Assembly: GCA_963682055.1 (NCBI GenBank)
Contig: OY821749.1
Span: 25,117,631-25,181,630, forward strand
Length of the DNA stretch: 64,000 bases
Source: Primula veris
Taxonomy: Eukaryota; Streptophyta; Magnoliopsida; Ericales; Primulaceae
Direction of reading: 5' to 3'
Shown: one piece after another, positions 1-12,967 of the stretch
How positions within the stretch are numbered: the first letter of the stretch is position 1
How the letters are laid out: the number at the start of each line of letters is the position of its first letter
Notes under the pieces: generated by a model
Seen by the model: only the letters and a program-made list of their open reading frames with translations
The model's database searches: none
Told to the model about the DNA's origin: nothing
Position numbers and translations under genes: made by a program

Positions 1-240
1 AGACCATAATCGATCATATAATATTTTCTAGAAGACCAGGCATTTAAGAAAATAACTTTGCCCATAATATAGCTAGGCATATACCATGTATTTTTCTCGA
101 GGCCGACTTTACAAACTTTTTAAGGTTACACTTGATAAGAAACATACTAATCCGAAGTGATAAATCTGCCGAAACCACAACTATCTCGTTTTAGTGGAGC
201 TTGTTTAACAGGGTAGTGGTTACTATATCAAAAGGATAAG

Positions 241-420
241 CATAGCTTCCAATTCGGGGAATGCCAGCGAGAAACGATACGGAAAACGCTTTTTTATCTC
301 AGCCACGTAAATTGGCCCGGCTGTTCCACTTCTGGTACCGGAGGACCGCTAGCTACCCTGTTTTTGTAGCAAATTCCATTGTCTTTGCCTGCTTAGGGTT
401 GTGGGCCTCATGTAGCTCGT
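241..420. other. GC-rich islet of unknown origin
   Basis: By hand count the three 60-base lines here hold about 45, 60 and 45 percent G+C, against roughly 30 percent around them. A 102-codon plus-strand frame (261-569) opens inside it, but its second half runs into AT-rich DNA and reads as a hydrophobic low-complexity tail, so it is probably not a gene. An organelle-derived insert or an old gene fragment would both fit. Confidence 0.35.
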
Positions 421-1126
421 ATCGCTTGTTTCGATTTCCTTACATTCTTCATTTCTCCTCTTCTTCTTCTTTTTCCATTTTTACCACTCTGCTCTATTAT
501 GCATACTTTTATTTTATAAAGTTTCTGTTCTGTTTTTGTGTTTGGAAAAAGATATCTAAAGATATTTAATTTAAAATTAAAATTTAAAATAAATTTATTA
601 AATTGGGAAGAGAAAAATGAAAGATGAACTAATTTGAAAAGATTTGAGAGAGAGAAATTTGAGTGTACGAATATTTTATTATATATTTTTTTTATGTATG
701 CTTAATTTTAAACAAAACACACAAATATGTATTTTTTATATTAAGTGATCTGGAATTGAGAAGGACTAAACATAATGTTTCCTTTAATCTATTATTTGGA
801 TGTCTCGAAGTATTTGTATGACAGTTTTGGAATATTATTACCATTTAAAACGTGTGCGTATTCAAAGTTAAAATGTAATACTTTTTCATTTTTGGGTCCG
901 TATTGGTTAAATAATTGTTTGTTTATAGGTTATAAACTCGTTAAAGTGTGCACAATATTGTATTTTTTGTTAATCCATATTCGTGGACAGGTGCAATATT
1001 TGTGCATATTATATCTTCGATATTAAAAGATCAGAATTCCCATAAACATCAGATTCATCCCCTCTTCCCTATATTCAAATTTCTAATTTTATACATGGGT
1101 AACAACCGGATGTTACCATTTGTCCG

Positions 1127-1268
1127 GAACACAAATATGCATGCATCTTAATTTTTTTTTTCGAGATGTATAATAAAATATTTTCGAAATTATGGTAAAA
1201 TTTAAAAATTCAAAACATGTCATTATACATCTCAGAAAAAAAAAAAAACAAGACGCATATTTGTGTTC
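1127..1268. repeat. Short foldback (MITE-like inverted repeat)
   Basis: The left arm begins GAACACAAATATGC and the right arm ends GCATATTTGTGTTC. Both arms continue inward through a T-rich/A-rich stretch and then GAGATGTATAAT against ATTATACATCTC. The whole 142 bp would fold into one hairpin. No clear target duplication was seen. Confidence 0.6.
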
Positions 1269-1580
1269 TCGTCATGAAACCGTGAAGATTTCCATTAATC
1301 AAATATTGATTTGAAACGTTTTTACAAAAAAATATCAATTTAAATGTTTTTTATGGTGTCTATATATCCCCTTCTATATTTTATACCTATAATAACCCAA
1401 CACAAAAGTTAACACTAATAAACTTGTCGAGATGTCTAATTAACCATTGACTTTCCTGATCATATAAAGAAAACTTTCTAGACTTTAGTAATTAAAGTAC
1501 TCTAACTTCGTCTTATTTATTGAAATACACAATACTAATTAGCGAGAGTACGTACATGCAGAGATATATGCTTGAGTAGC

Positions 1581-1857
1581 TATATTTAGCCCGGTCCTAG
1601 CTCTTACGATATCTAAACCGAGTCTAGCTAGGTTTCCGCATCTTTTTACTATTAAAGTATGATTTTGAACTATATTTATCCCGGTCGGAGCTAGCTCTTA
1701 CGATATCTAAACGGAGTCTAGGTTTCCGCATCTTTTTACTACTCCGTTAAAGTATGATTTTGAACAATATTAATTTATCCCGGTTGGAGCTAGCTCTTTC
1801 GATATCTATACCGAGTCTATGTTTCCGCATCTTTTTATTATTAGAGTTATTTTGATA
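1581..1857. repeat. Three-unit tandem repeat, about 92 bp per unit
   Basis: Three head-to-tail units start near 1581, 1671 and 1766. Each carries CCCGGT, then AGCTCTT(A/T)CGATATCTA, a GAGTCTA variant, GTTTCCGCATCTTTTTA and an A/T-rich tail. Units differ by scattered substitutions and small indels, so the array is not very recent. A TA microsatellite follows directly. Confidence 0.75.

Positions 1858-1898
<41 letters not shown>
1857..1898. repeat. (TA)n microsatellite
   Basis: About 20 uninterrupted TA dinucleotides directly after the 92-bp tandem array. Confidence 0.9.
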
Positions 1899-1901
<3 letters not shown>

Positions 1902-2479
1902 TGTGAACGTTTTATTTCAAATCCTCGTGAAAAGATTGAAAAAAAAAAAAACAGTATATCACCTTTATTTTCTTGTTCTGTTAACATGTAATTTTGAACA
2001 AAAAATGAAAGGTATGGAGTAGCTAATCTCAAGAAAGACATTCGAGGGAGTACTACAAAAACTGTCGGTCATCAAAACCGTCACGGACGGTGAACACTGA
2101 ACATAGATTCACAAAATTTCCAGTCGCCATTCCCGTCACTAGTGTTTTGCCATTATTTTCATCATGCGCTCCTTTTTATAAATTTCAACATTAAATTCGT
2201 TTTCCTTTTCTTTTTTGTCCTTCTCCTTGTATATTCTTATGCATAAACTTAATAGGTTTGGAGTTTGGACCTTTCTATACCTTAGAATTTGATTTTGGAA
2301 GTCGTCCCAGAACCGCCAAAAATTTACAAAAGCCATCACGAAATCATCATAAGTGGACAAAGTCACAAAGTCACAAAGCCATCAAAAACCTGGCAAAAGT
2401 CGTGGGTAAACAAAGCAACAAAAAACAGTACCATTCTCATGGGCGGAATGACTTGGGATTGTAATGGTAGCTCCATAAT

Positions 2480-3125
2480 TTCGAAAAATAAATTTTTTTA
2501 TTAGTGTTTTTAAAAATAATTTATATATAATATATTCTGACAACACTCTAAATATTTTTTTTACAAAATTTATCAAAAATATATATTGTTAGTGCAATGA
2601 CATAATGTGATTTTGTGTGTAATGATAAATACTACTTAAAAACTTACACGTAGCCAAGTAATAATAAAATACACTTTACATCAACTTACCATATTGACAC
2701 GTAACACACATCTTGAAAAAATTATTAAAAATAATAATTATTAGAACAAAAGATAGTGGTGAATGCAAATAAAATTTATAAAAGAATTTTTGATGGTTTT
2801 TATTTTAATTAAGTGAAGTGAGTACAATTAAATTGTGTATTATATATTTGATTATTCGTATATATATAGTATTAAATATATGTTTGGTTTTTCAGCTTTT
2901 ATATTTTTTTTACGTTCGTATCTTAATCTTTTTACTCTTGATTCTTAATTTTACCGTTTTGTATCGTTTTAGTTTCTATTTTATTTATTTTTTAGTTAAT
3001 TTTTGAAATGCTGAAACTTTCAAGACGTGACGACATGTGATATTGCTGTTGTGATATTAAGAAATTAAGGTTAAAAAATAAGAAAATATGATAAAAAATG
3101 TTAACAAAAATCCAATTTGTCCGTA
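2480..3125 (-). repeat. Dispersed repeat, copy 1 (minus orientation)
   Basis: The reverse complement of this stretch matches 51020-51735 over its length. Shared landmarks, in order on the minus strand, are CGGATTTTTG/TGGATTTTTG, GAAAGTTTCAGCATTTCAAA, AATTCTTTTATAAATTTT, AAGATGTGTGTTACGT and TTGCACTAACAATATA. No terminal repeats or coding capacity were recognised, so the element class is unknown. It lies about 48 kb from copy 2. Confidence 0.65.
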
Positions 3126-5870
3126 TTTATATATTAAAAAAATTACATGCTTCTATTAATAATTTTGGTTCTGTTCGTCATCTCCAACCTTTTATGGATT
3201 CCAATCAACATCAACTTTGTTTTCCTTTTTCCTTTCTCCTCGTTAATTCTGATGTATAAAATCCGATTTGGACCTTTCTACCGAATATTTCATTTTAAAA
3301 TTGGTATCCCGCAATTAATATTACTGTTACTAATAGCTGTCTAGTTGAAAATATTGACTTAAATTGTTCATATTTGTAATGGTCTTGACTATTGACTTTG
3401 TCTGATTACCTAATTATAAGCAATTTATATTTTATACTCTTGATTGACTTCAATTTTTACCCAATCTATCTCAATAATCTCTCCATCCTTAAGCAAGAGT
3501 CATTTTTTGGGGTAAATTTTATCTTTTTATTTTTTAAAATAGATATTTTTAATAGTTAAAACACATCAGATTTACACTTACAATCTCATATATTAAGAAA
3601 AAGTAGTTTTGTTTGATTTTTTTTTTTTTTTTGAATTTTAAGTTAATTTGGTTCAAATCCTTGAATCACAGTTTTCCAATCGACAACTATTTCGGGACGG
3701 ATTAAATACTAATCAAAGAGTTCGTAGAGGGGCAATGTGGCCGACCTTCTTATAGGTTCTCTGATTAACTTGTCTAAGACGAGCAATATGGTGGAATATT
3801 GCTATCTTTAATTTAATAATTTGTTCTTTTCCTTTTTGGTATTATATATTTATTTATTTATTTTTGAGTTTATATAGAGATTTATATACATAAGACCATG
3901 TAGTTGCATCAAAAAGAGGGTCATACAACGGGACGATAAAAGTCAAACAAAACAGAGACAATTCATGTGGGAACAAGCGTACGTGTATGTTTATGTGTGT
4001 GTGTATATATATGTTTCTAAGCCAAATTTATTCATGTAGACTCATTTTAAGATTAAACTCGAAATAAATTATGAAATATTTCAGGCAGCTATATATAACA
4101 ATAACTTTATTATATCATTTTTTTTTCAAGTTGGTCATGCTTTTTAAAAATTGATTAATAGAAAAAACTTGGGAAATGTTTATAAGCTAGGTCCGGTATG
4201 ATGTTATTACACTTGAAAAAGAGAGTACTAGTTACAATTTTGAAGAGCTTAATTAGAATTCGGCCAAAGTTGGTCAATCCTTAAGTCTTGCAGCTTTTGA
4301 TAATAAAAAAAATACTTCAAAGGAAAAAAATCCATGTAGCACCTATAATATACTTTATACAACGTTGGAGAAATATAATAATATATATATATATATATTG
4401 ATAAAATAGGACAAGAAAATGTTTGGCTGAAACCATGGATTGTTGTTGCTCACCTGAAAGTCACTCGTAGCATGCATAACACGTGAAACAGAAATTTCAA
4501 AGAGTTTACTTAATTTTCTTTAATTATTAGGAATCGTGTACAACTTAAACATCAGTTAAGTTTTGCGTAATTAACAAGTATTATTGGTGTTCTCATTACT
4601 ATTTCATGACACTTCAGTGTTAATATAGAAAGTGCTAACTAATAAACATTCGTTTTTTTCAATTTACAAAAGCAAATATCATATCATGGTGTAAGACTTC
4701 AAACATGATATTGTGTTCTTTCTTATTATTTCTCAGAACTGCCTTGTATAGTAAAAAATATCATACATGTCTTTTTGACAATTCCCAAATTCCACTTTGA
4801 AATTCAACAATCCACAAGTCATCTGAAAAAAAAAAATCTACAAGTCTTTGGAAAAACTAAATACACAATTTCCTTAAAAGCACCTCACCACATGAACTAG
4901 ATATACACCGAGAACAATATTTGCATCTCAGAGTGTCTTGCATGTTCACTACAATGAATTGTGAAGGATACATTCAAAATATATGTTGATGAAAGTGGTG
5001 CCGCTAAATTTAGCAAGAGAAAAACAACAAAATATGTTGTTATACATTGTTTATAAGTTTAACGATACTTATCTTTACAATCAGAATAGCAACAAAATGT
5101 CTCTTATTATTATGACTTTTTTTTTTTTTTAGTAAATCATGATACAAATCACATATTTTAGATGCAAGCCATGTTTTTAAAAGTTTCATTCTGAGCAAAA
5201 AAAATTATTGTTTCTCTCGTCGCGGTTGATATGAGACACAATCACAGTTATCGGGAAACTCGTTGTACTTTTAATAAATTGTGTTTCCTATCTTCCGCTT
5301 CCCGCTTCCCGCTTCCTACCTATTTATTTCACGTGTAAATTTCAGATTTTTTTTTTCAATTTTTTACATTTCATGTTTCGTTTCTTGTCTCATTTCTCGA
5401 ACCTCATTTCCCATGGTGACAACTATCCTCATAATAAAGACATTTAATAAAATTAATAATAATGTTTAATGCATAGTAAATAAAATTGTTTAAACTTATT
5501 TAAGCATCTATCAAAGTCACCCACTGATCTTGGCAACTAGTATGAATTTCTATGGTAAATGTCATAATAATAAGTTAATTAACATTCTAAACATTCTCTA
5601 TATAATTAGACACTCAATGAAAACTGAACAAAGTCATTTTCCAGGAAGCTCCTTTAATTGAGATAAAATTCGCAATGAGAAAAAAAGGGGTATGTTGCAT
5701 GAATAAAATGCAGTAATTGACTAATTGTAGTCCAAGTAATTCATTAATAATCTTTTGTGTGACAACAGGAAAAAAAACATTCAATGGCCATCAATTACAC
5801 TAGTTCAAGTAATCTGCCTGACTTATTGCTATTAATATTCGTACGTCTCTTTCCACTGATATGATAATTA

Positions 5871-6551
5871 GGGGTGGTTTTGGTATGTTACCGTATCAAT
5901 ACTGAACCGAACTTATTTGGTTTAAAAAAATTATATCATAACCGAACTGAAAAAATCGGTATACCGAAAGTTCGGTATACCGACTTTTTCGGTTGGTACG
6001 GTTCGGTTTTCCGTTTTATACCGAAACATTATTATTATTAAAAGATAATTCTTGATAACAATAAAATTAAATAGCAAAAAAGTTTGTAAAAAGTAAAATG
6101 CGTACAACTATTCTTATATTTGCTACATTTATTATGAACTTGATTAAAATAGTAAATACTTATAAAATAAGAACTTGATTAAAATAGTAAACACTTATAA
6201 AATAAGAATTCTTTTAAAACATTAGACAAAAAAAATTGAGAAACACGAAATTATTGTATTTGACTTCGTAAATAGAAACGTAAGTTGTACGAAAAATTAA
6301 ACTAAACTATAAGACAATTTATTTGTAAGTTATAACGGTGTAAATTTCTATATATTTTATAATTTTAATGTTTTGTTCGGTTCGGTATTGCACCGAATAT
6401 ACGAAATGGATACCGAAACCGAACCAACTTTAAAAGTTTGGTTCGGTTGTACCGTACCGAAAAATCGGTATACCGAACTTTCGATACCAACTTGTTTAGT
6501 TCGATTCGAAAATCCATTGGTTGGTACAAATGGGTAAAAAAATCCACCCCC
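5871..6551. mobile_element. Non-autonomous DNA transposon with long inverted ends
   Basis: The left end opens GGGGTGGTTTTGGTA and the right end closes with the complementary CCACCCCC. Both ends are packed with copies of CGGTATACCGAA, GGTTCGGT and their complements over about 120-150 bp, so they can pair. The interior is AT-rich, has no protein frame, and contains a 35-bp direct duplication (6136-6205). An exact target duplication was not found, though ACTGATA and TGATAAT occur on both sides. The end sequence suggests a hAT-like element, but the class is uncertain. It ends only 25 bp before the TATA box of the dehydrogenase gene. Confidence 0.7.
6136..6205. repeat. 35-bp direct tandem duplication
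   Basis: Two adjacent 35-bp units, each beginning GAACTTGATTAAAATAGTAA, differ at a single base. They lie inside the transposon at 5871-6551. Confidence 0.85.
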
Positions 6552-6576
6552 AACTGATAATGCATATTGGTTTCCC

Positions 6577-6584
6577 TATAAATA
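6577..6584 (+). promoter_or_regulatory. TATA box of the short-chain dehydrogenase gene
   Basis: TATAAATA lies 73 bp upstream of the chosen ATG at 6657, a typical plant distance once a leader of about 40-50 bp is allowed for. The segment between them (CT-rich, ATCTCTCTGTGTG) looks like a 5' untranslated leader. Confidence 0.65.
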
Positions 6585-6656
6585 TATCCCTTGAATTTAA
6601 ATCATTCATATCTCTCTGTGTGCGTGTATAGGTGTGTCTCTCTTTTAAGCATAACA

Positions 6657-8336
6657 ATGCCTGCTCAAGCTTTGCCAGAAATAAGCTTAACTGGAATTCA
6701 AGTTTTAGAAGAACTAGAAGATGATCATCCATATCCAAGAAGGTACATATGATAAATTGATCACAGGCACACATATTATTGGAAAGTACTTAAATAAATC
6801 TGAAGCATAATAAGCTTTACTCAATCATCGTATAAGGTGAAGTTGCAATGTATCGTTAACCAGATTCTTGCATTTTGCATTGGTTGTGGATTTTATTTTG
6901 TCTAATTTAAATGGGTCAAATCTATTCCTACTATCATTTTCTCTACTTGAAAGAAATTGGAACTATTTCTTTCAAGGGAAATTTTACATACGATATAAAA
7001 TATTCTTACACCAATTATTGTGTATATTAAAATGCGTTTTTTTTTTTTGTAAAATCTCACATGTTATTTTCAAATTAGGGGTTAATTAAGACCATCTTAC
7101 TCAGAACTCGTACGCATTCTTTTTCATTTTCAGTTTGTTAGTTAGTTTGAGATATTTAGCATAAACAGAATGAAAAATCTGAAGCAATTAAGAATTAGAG
7201 ACATGCTATGTTTATTGAATGAATTACAAAATTGTGCACATCCTTATAAGATCAGGTCAAATCAATGCCCTTGATTTTCTCCATGTATGAAGTATAAACT
7301 ATATTATAAGCATTGCACAAACAAGCTTTGACAATTTTCTGTTACAAAAAACATCTTACAAAATGCAACAAGTAGTTACTCACTGTCTATATACATGGTG
7401 AAAGTTTCATCATTTATCGAATAAACTTATTTGTTTCGCTGAAATTGCTGCATAAAATAGTTTAGCGGTTAACTTGACAATTAACTCATTCATTTATTAA
7501 CGCCTTAACGGGAGTACTAATACATTTTATTTATTTGGTGTAGATTAGAGGGAAAAGTTGCAATCATCACCGGGGGAGCAAGAGGAATCGGTGAAGCCAC
7601 CGTGAGACTCTTTGCTAAACACGGTGCTAAAGTTGTAATTGCGGATATAGAAGACCTTCTCGGGACCACCCTCGCCACCTCATTGGCACCTTATGCCACC
7701 TATGTACACTGTGATGTTAGTTTAGAAGAAGAAATCGAAAAATTGATAGCTTCGACGGTTTCACATTTTGGTCAACTTGATATCCTTTTCAACAATGCAG
7801 GAGTGCTTGGAAATCAATCCAAGCACAAAAGCATACTCGACTTCGACGTTGATGAATTCGACAAAGTAATGCATGTGAATGTGAGAGGAATGGCGATAGG
7901 AATGAAACATGCGGCTCGTGTGATGATCCAAAAGGGTAGCGGGTGCATAATCTCAACCGCAAGTGTAGCTGGAATAATGGGAGGGATGGGACCATATGCG
8001 TATACGGCTTCTAAGCATGCAATAGTAGGATTGACAAAAAACGCCGCGTGTGAATTGGGACGGTACGGAATCAGGGTTAATTGCATTTCGCCATTTGGAG
8101 TGGCGACACCAATGCTAGTGAATGCATGGAGAAGTGGCGACAATGACCAGGAAGAAGTTGAGAAGACGGAAAAGTTTGTGAGGGATTTGGCGAATTTGAA
8201 AGGACCGACTTTAAGGGCTCGAGACATAGCTGAGGCGGCTTTATACTTGGCAAGTGACGAGTCTAGATATGTTAGTGGTCATAACCTTGTTGTTGATGGT
8301 GGAGTAACTACCTCAAGAAATTGTGTTGGCTTGTAG
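6657..8336 (+). CDS. Short-chain dehydrogenase/reductase, SDR110C (SDR2/SDR3-like)
   Basis: There are two exons, 6657-6742 and 7544-8336, joined across an 801-bp intron with GT...TAG ends. The split codon restores Arg29, giving 292 residues. The NAD(P)-binding motif TGGARGIG is at 38-45, and Asp63 after the second beta strand favours NAD. NNAG is at 112-115. The catalytic tetrad reads Asn141, Ser169, Tyr182 (YTASK) and Lys186. The motif ISPFGVAT and the C-terminal VDGGVT are typical of the plant SDR110C family, which includes secoisolariciresinol and xanthoxin dehydrogenases. The block KHKSILDFD...[21 protein letters not shown] matches my memory of Arabidopsis SDR2 best. Enzymes of this family oxidise secondary alcohols of terpenoids, lignans or hormones; the substrate here is unknown. 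The family usually has this one early intron. All catalytic residues are present, so it should be active. Confidence 0.93.
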
Positions 8337-9617
8337 TACTAAGGGATCTCAGTGAAGTTTCATTTTTTTTTAAATGAGTTGATAAATGTCAGATTGATTA
8401 CCTTTATTTTTTGTTTCAGGTCAATTTAAGTTCAAATTGTTCATTGGATAAGTGTAATTGATTATCTTTTTATTATTCACAACAATATTTTTTTTGTACC
8501 AACTGGTGGGGAAACTCGCTTTATTAATTTTATTGTAATGACTGTTTAACATAATTTTACCACCTTGACTTGTTTGGGCTCAGATTCAACACGGACACAA
8601 TATCTGGTGGTTACTACAATATATGTTGGGATTTTCGGTCATTTACTATGAATACTTTTTAAACTAATTCCCTAATTCAATTCTATCTGGGGTACCTGAT
8701 GAAATAAACTCTAGTTATGGCTTTAAGCGCTAATTATTTATATTTCGGAATTATCGAATGTGTTGTAATCTCAACTCCTCAAAACACGGGAAAAACCCTT
8801 ATTTTAGGCGTAATTAAGAAGACAAATTTGATGTCCAAAACTCCAAAAAATATTTTCACTTAAACGGTATAATTTATTTCCCCAGTGACGTTCTTACAAC
8901 TAAAATGAACTTTAAAATACTACAGTCACGTTTTTAATCAGTACAGTACTTAAGATTCTGTGTGTTTAAGACAAACATCAATAATGCATGGTCCCCTAAA
9001 TGACAAATTAAATAGGTTTTCTCTTGATTTATCCAAGCTGAGCAATAAAAACATTACTAAAAGATTGTTTTTTTTTCAAGTTTTTTTTTATAAAATAAAA
9101 TTGATGTCACCATCGGTCTTGAAAAAACTTATGAGAACTAACAAATTGCTAGCCAGCAATTGTGTTGCTTGACCATTGTTTATGATATTTGACAAAACAG
9201 GTCATAAACAGATAACAATTCAAAACAATGACTTGTTCAGTCAGTAATATACTAATATGTCGACAAACACAAACACAACTACTATGGAATTAATTAATAC
9301 TAACTGTATGTTAATTAAGATAAGTCACCATCGAAGATGTTCAATTGGGAGCTGTATTTGTACGTAACTTGTAATTAGACTGACTCAAAGCAGCGATCTC
9401 ATAGGCTAAGTGGTTTATTTAATTTTGAAGAGAGAGTTGACTGCAGACTAACAAGATATAGACAGCTATGAAATTTAATAAAACAAATGCAATTGAAGTA
9501 CAGAGTAGTTGTTTATTTAATTGGAATAATGAACACAATATATATGCATAATGGAATCAAATTTAAAAATATGTATCTATATGTCATTTTTCTAATATTA
9601 AATACTACAAATCTAAG

Positions 9618-9754
9618 TTTTGTATTTCGAGGTACAAAAAAAATAAAGTAGCAAATTGGTAAAATATACCTAATTAAATTCATGGACTAACTAAGAAGTC
9701 ATCCAAAGTCCAAACTCAATTTAAAGTCTAAACCCAACCTCGAAATACAAAATT
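9618..9754. repeat. Short inverted repeat
   Basis: TTTTGTATTTCGAGGT at the left and ACCTCGAAATACAAAATT at the right are complementary, separated by about 100 bp of AT-rich DNA. It could be a small MITE. Confidence 0.5.
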
Positions 9755-11577
9755 ATAGTAATTATTAATTTATAGCAACCAGTAATTAAGTCCATATATA
9801 CTTAGATATAGTCAAAGAGAAGTGATGTATTCAGCCCAACATGGTTCTCATGGCAGAGGTATTTTTAGCTAGACAAAAAAAGTAATATTATTCCAGAAAG
9901 GTTGGGGTTAATTTTCAGCATATGGGACTAAAAAAGACAGAACGAACTATCAATAAAAAGTGATCAGTTTTGAAATGGTGATAGATCTTAAGCTTATGGA
10001 AATGATAAAATACCAATAGACTTTCTAGGAGCCTATCTATGGGATTGAAGACGATTAATAACATATGAATAAGGCCATTATGGTCAAAATATTGAATCAG
10101 AATAAGTCGTTGGGCCAAATTGTCCAGTTACAGGTGGATGCAAATACAAATTTGGAGATTAATTAATTTTATCGAGTATCGACCTATGAATGTCTAACGA
10201 TGAATATGTTGTCTTTTCCCCACAGATAGATTTTTATTTTTATTTTTTTTAAACAACACAGATAGATGTTTATAAAGACTTTGTATATATACAACAAGTT
10301 GATGTGGTTCTTTGTATGTTATGGCATGATGATTAGGTTTAATGTACATCATAAAAGATATTTCAAGACATATTTATAACTTCAAAGACGTATTGGAGTA
10401 ATGTTGTGAAACATCAAATTAAACATGTCCAACCCAGTATTATGGCCGGTGTATCAATTTTTTCTAGGATACACCCAAGCTCACTTATTTTAATCCAACT
10501 TAAAACTAGTACCCACAAAATCTAACTAAGTTTCGCAAAGAGAAATATTATGAGTACTTGCTCCGAAGCAAGAAAAATACTTTTGATCTAACAGATAAAG
10601 TGCATAAAAGTGATTTTGGAGGTTTTTGACGGTAAGAAATGTGTATTTATTGATTTCATTTAAAGTAGTTTTAGGTTTCCGATGTTGAGAAATGAGAACT
10701 TACCATAGCGGGGAGAGATTTGAGGAATAGATGGAATTTTATCGCTCCCCGGCAAGCTAGCTAGATGCATGATTTGATGATTAACCATGCAACGGCTTGA
10801 TAGAGTTGTCGCCCTAAAAGGCTAAAGGGAAAAAGTTTAGCCCCAAAGTTTTAACTCACGAAGAACTCACTTTTTTCAACTTTGCACTGACCCTTTTGTT
10901 ATAAAGAGACCAATTAATACCGATAGCAGTTAACATAACAATCAAGATGATGATTGTAATGCACCTTGTGTGTAATGTGACATTAATTATCCAATCATAT
11001 TATTTTGGGTTCAAAGTTCGACATTACACTAAATGTGGTATACTTACTTACTCTTCACTCTATACAAACTAGATAATTTAAAAACAACAAGTCTTTGAAT
11101 CATTTTTTTTTATCGAGAACTTGTTAAAAGGTTTTAATCAATATTTATTCTTATCATGTCATTATCGCTGCAACCACTTTGTATTTCTTATGGTTAATCT
11201 AACATTTAGGGTATCTTTTAGGGTATCTTTGGAACATGGATGGAAAAAGTAAAATGATTTTCTAAGAAAACATTTTTTTTATGTTTAGTCGAATAAGAAA
11301 ACCAATGAAAAATAAAATAAAAGAAAATATGAAAAAAAAATTGTGTGTATAGTGAGAGAAATCATTTTTCCTCCAAAAATGAAAGAAAAGAAAAAACAAA
11401 TAAGAAAAGTAATATTATCTCTCTCTCCCTTTTTTTTTCATTTCTTTTTTCAATCTTCTAAACACATTGATGGAAAATGATTTCACATGTTAATTTTCAA
11501 TTTTATTTATTTATTTTCCTTTTTCTTTATGTTCCGTTTCCGGGTTTGAAACACATGCCCCCTTAGTTTTATTGTAT

Positions 11578-11583
<6 letters not shown>

Positions 11584-11622
<39 letters not shown>

Positions 11623-11632
11623 ATATATATAT
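11584..11632. repeat. Interrupted (AT)n microsatellite
   Basis: Two (TA)n runs separated by a short interruption, about 49 bp in all. Confidence 0.85.
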
Positions 11633-12764
11633 GTCATTTTAAAAGTATACTTTATGGCGTGCAAATTGTTTGTTGCAAGTAGAATTGTCTTTGTTTAGTC
11701 TTAGACCTTATATATTATTTAATTTTAAGTTGGAAATACCATATTGCATACCATACTTTTGTCATCTATATTCTTTTTATATTTCTTTACCAGTTAGTAC
11801 ACTGTACGTGTACGTACCAAACAAAAAATATTTAGTTGAATACTAATAAAACAAATTAAATTTTGTTTGTAGCTATACTTCTAAGCTTGTACGTAAGTTC
11901 CATGCATGCTCAGTTGTTCCCAAAGAGTTTCAAAAACAAATTGTCATATACTGTAGTTCTTGAACAACCTCTACAAATGAACATTAATCGATTCTATAAC
12001 CTCTTTTGGACAATGTGCTAATTAAATAACTTTGATAAATTATATGACTTTTCTTTTGTATATAAGTAATAAGTTCATACACATAACACATATATATGGT
12101 CCCATCGATCCCATAGATAACTAGTTTTTTTTTTATTTTAAATTAGAAACATGTAATTGTTCTTGTTAATTTTTCTGGAAACTTAAATACTACAGGTTTT
12201 TTAATTATAAGTTAGTTGTTGACGCTATGTGTGATTCTTGCGGCGTGATCTTTGTATCTTCTCCACCGTCATGGACATCGTAATTTTCAAGTAATATTTT
12301 GTACTTACATTATGCGGAAAATATTATCGATTTATCAATACAATGAATATTAAAAATTTGTTTGATTTTGCACTATGTAAATATGTTCGTTATTGATTAA
12401 TCAAACTAATGAATACTAAACAATTATTTGATTTTGCACGTTATTTATGTGCATGTATATGTTCATTGGAATTGGAAACACACTCTTTGTGTCACAATCA
12501 ATATTGATCCCTAAACCATCCGTAAAATAACATTTTAGTTGTGATTATAAAAATTTATCTTTATTAATTATTATGAAATGATTACAAGTAGATGTAAGAC
12601 AAAACATTGTAAAATAAAATATCAGGAGGACAGGAGAAGGAACCGGCCTCAAATTTTTATAAGAATGTATAACAACCTATTTTGGAAAATTGTAGCAATA
12701 TATGGTAGCTAAACTTTAAAATTGTGTCCGTCCTTCGCCAAATATTGCTCCAATTTTGACATTT

Positions 12765-12967
12765 CACTACCAAAAAAATATTCATTCAGTATCATAAATT
12801 TTTTTGACTTATGTTGCTAAAGTTGTTGTGACTAAATTTTAACAACAGTTTAGAAACAAATAGCAACATAATTTGTTGTTAAACTGTTACAAAATTTAAC
12901 CACAACCACTTTAACAACATAACCGAAAAAAATTCATTATAATAAATGAATTTTTTTTCTTATAGCC
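12765..12967. mobile_element. CACTA-like foldback MITE upstream of the WI12 gene
   Basis: The left end starts CACTACCAAAAAAATATTC and the right end reads GAATTTTTTTTCTTATAG, close to CACTA-family ends (CACTACAAGAAA). The two halves pair almost throughout. For example TTATGTTGCTAAAGTTGTTG on the left pairs with the CAACCACTTTAACAACATAA block on the right, giving arms of about 80-90 bp. It ends some 117 bp before the TATA box of the next gene. Confidence 0.6.

Larger units (their letters stand above)
1..5870. other. Intergenic region, repeat-rich, no gene recognised
   Basis: AT-rich DNA with no open frame that looks like a protein. Contents listed separately are a GC-rich islet at 241-420, a foldback at 1127-1268, a three-unit tandem repeat at 1581-1857, a TA microsatellite, and a dispersed repeat at 2480-3125. 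A further short (AT)n run lies at about 4379-4399. Around 2053-2100 there is a start resembling a CACTA terminus followed by GTC/GAC-rich subterminal sequence, too degenerate to call. From about 3.4 to 5.87 kb nothing else stands out. Confidence 0.6.
8337..12764. other. Intergenic region, no gene recognised
   Basis: AT-rich sequence between the dehydrogenase and the WI12-like gene. It contains a short inverted repeat at 9618-9754 and a long interrupted (AT)n tract at 11584-11632. No open frame with protein-like composition, tRNA or known small RNA was seen. Confidence 0.6.

Noticed and set aside
2053..2130. CACTA-like terminus (TACTACAAAAACTGTCGGTC)
   Set aside because: The first base does not fit, the partner end is missing, and the subterminal repeats are too few.
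3640..3665. tRNA-like B box (GGTTCAAATCC)
   Set aside because: No A box or foldable cloverleaf lies at the right distance upstream.
7789..8227. Two minus-strand open frames across the dehydrogenase exon
   Set aside because: They are antisense shadows of the SDR coding sequence, which has all family motifs on the plus strand.
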